A stretch of DNA of 64,000 nt, taken from positions 211,535 through 275,534 of the forward strand of contig NZ_NNBP01000007.1 in NCBI RefSeq assembly GCF_002803155.1, written 5' to 3'. Under the pieces are notes generated by a model. The model saw only the letters and a program-made list of their open reading frames with translations. It was not told where the DNA came from and did no database searches. Below are positions 63,632 to 64,000 of this stretch, piece by piece; positions within the stretch are counted from its first letter, which is position 1; the number at the start of each line of letters is the position of its first letter. Source of the DNA: Streptomyces sp. CB02959. Its GTDB lineage: Bacteria; Actinomycetota; Actinomycetes; Streptomycetales; Streptomycetaceae. The position numbers were made by a program, and so were the translations under genes.

Positions 63632-64000
63632 GCCGTGTTTGGCGGAGCTTGCTTTCGGGTCGGGGGACGGCGTGGCGGACTGCCGTTAGGGACCTGAAGG
63701 GCTCGCAGACCCGTCCGGCATCGCGTTCACCGTGCCCGCGGCCGCGTCCGGGACGGAGCGCGAGTGCAACCGCGACCGCACCCTTGAGGCCACGAGCCCG
63801 CCCCCAAGCGCGGCAAAGCAAGAAATTAGCGGCGCGGGCGCCATCGACGAGTGATCCATGGTGCCCATGGCCCTCCACCTGCGCCACACCGCCAAGCGGC
63901 GGAGCCGCACCTTGCAAGGCACGAGGCTCCCAGGGAAGTTGTCGGCGTTCCGCGTGCTCGCCGGGCGCCCCCTGACCTCCTGGTCGGGCTGCGACCAGAG
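63632..64000. other. right-edge region without recognised gene
   Basis: 369 bp. Frames on both strands are short or low-complexity; a minus frame with DHSSMAPAPLISCFAALGGG is not convincing. Nothing recognised. Confidence 0.3.

Overview
The window is high-GC actinomycete DNA. Frequent GTG starts, chains of genes overlapping at ATGA or GTGA, an RNA polymerase alpha subunit that reads as a Streptomyces RpoA, and an initiator tRNA gene without an encoded CCA all point to Streptomyces. All assignments come from reading the sequence; no database search was run.

Layout. (1) 1-12.9 kb: the end of a class V aminotransferase gene, then a sugar uptake and oxidation locus. It has two FCD-type GntR regulators, two paralogous sugar-binding lipoproteins, a two-cassette ABC ATPase and a permease. 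These are followed by six genes that together match the non-phosphorylative L-fucose route: mutarotase, aldose dehydrogenase, lactonase, L-fuconate dehydratase, 2-keto-3-deoxy-fuconate dehydrogenase and diketo acid hydrolase. (2) 13.2-20.0 kb: secreted enzymes on the minus strand, namely a PHP-domain protein, a GH27 alpha-galactosidase with a shortened ricin-type lectin tail, and a GH5 glycosidase. (3) 20.5-29.1 kb: a housekeeping-like stretch with pntAB transhydrogenase, a small coupled gene pair, an RNA-end-processing protein, a P450 remnant, an NAD kinase and a VOC protein.

(4) 29.1-48 kb: a candidate biosynthetic region. The core is a 2467-residue single-module PKS (KS-AT-DH-cMT-ER-KR-ACP, the fungal highly-reducing order, without thioesterase), translationally coupled to a protein of unknown function and an SDR. 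Divergent from it run an MMPL exporter, a 53-aa peptide gene, a four-helix membrane protein, a 32-aa peptide gene with a strong RBS, a hairpin, and a P450. The last three resemble a minimal P450-modified RiPP cassette. Nearby is a ferredoxin-reductase/P450 fusion.

(5) 48-58.6 kb: a patchwork of intact genes and decayed fragments (frameshifted proteins, a mercuric reductase-like stub, IS5 and IS630 remnants, a broken PIN toxin/antitoxin pair, an HNH fragment) beside tRNA-fMet. It also contains a small RHH-regulated operon and, unexpectedly, a full-length rpoA copy outside the ribosomal operon. (6) 58.7-64 kb: a nucleobase deaminase and NCS1 permease pair divergent from a PucR regulator, a tautomerase, and an N-terminally shortened MarR.

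The two most interesting signals are the 32-aa peptide/hairpin/P450 cassette next to the reducing PKS, and the orphan rpoA.
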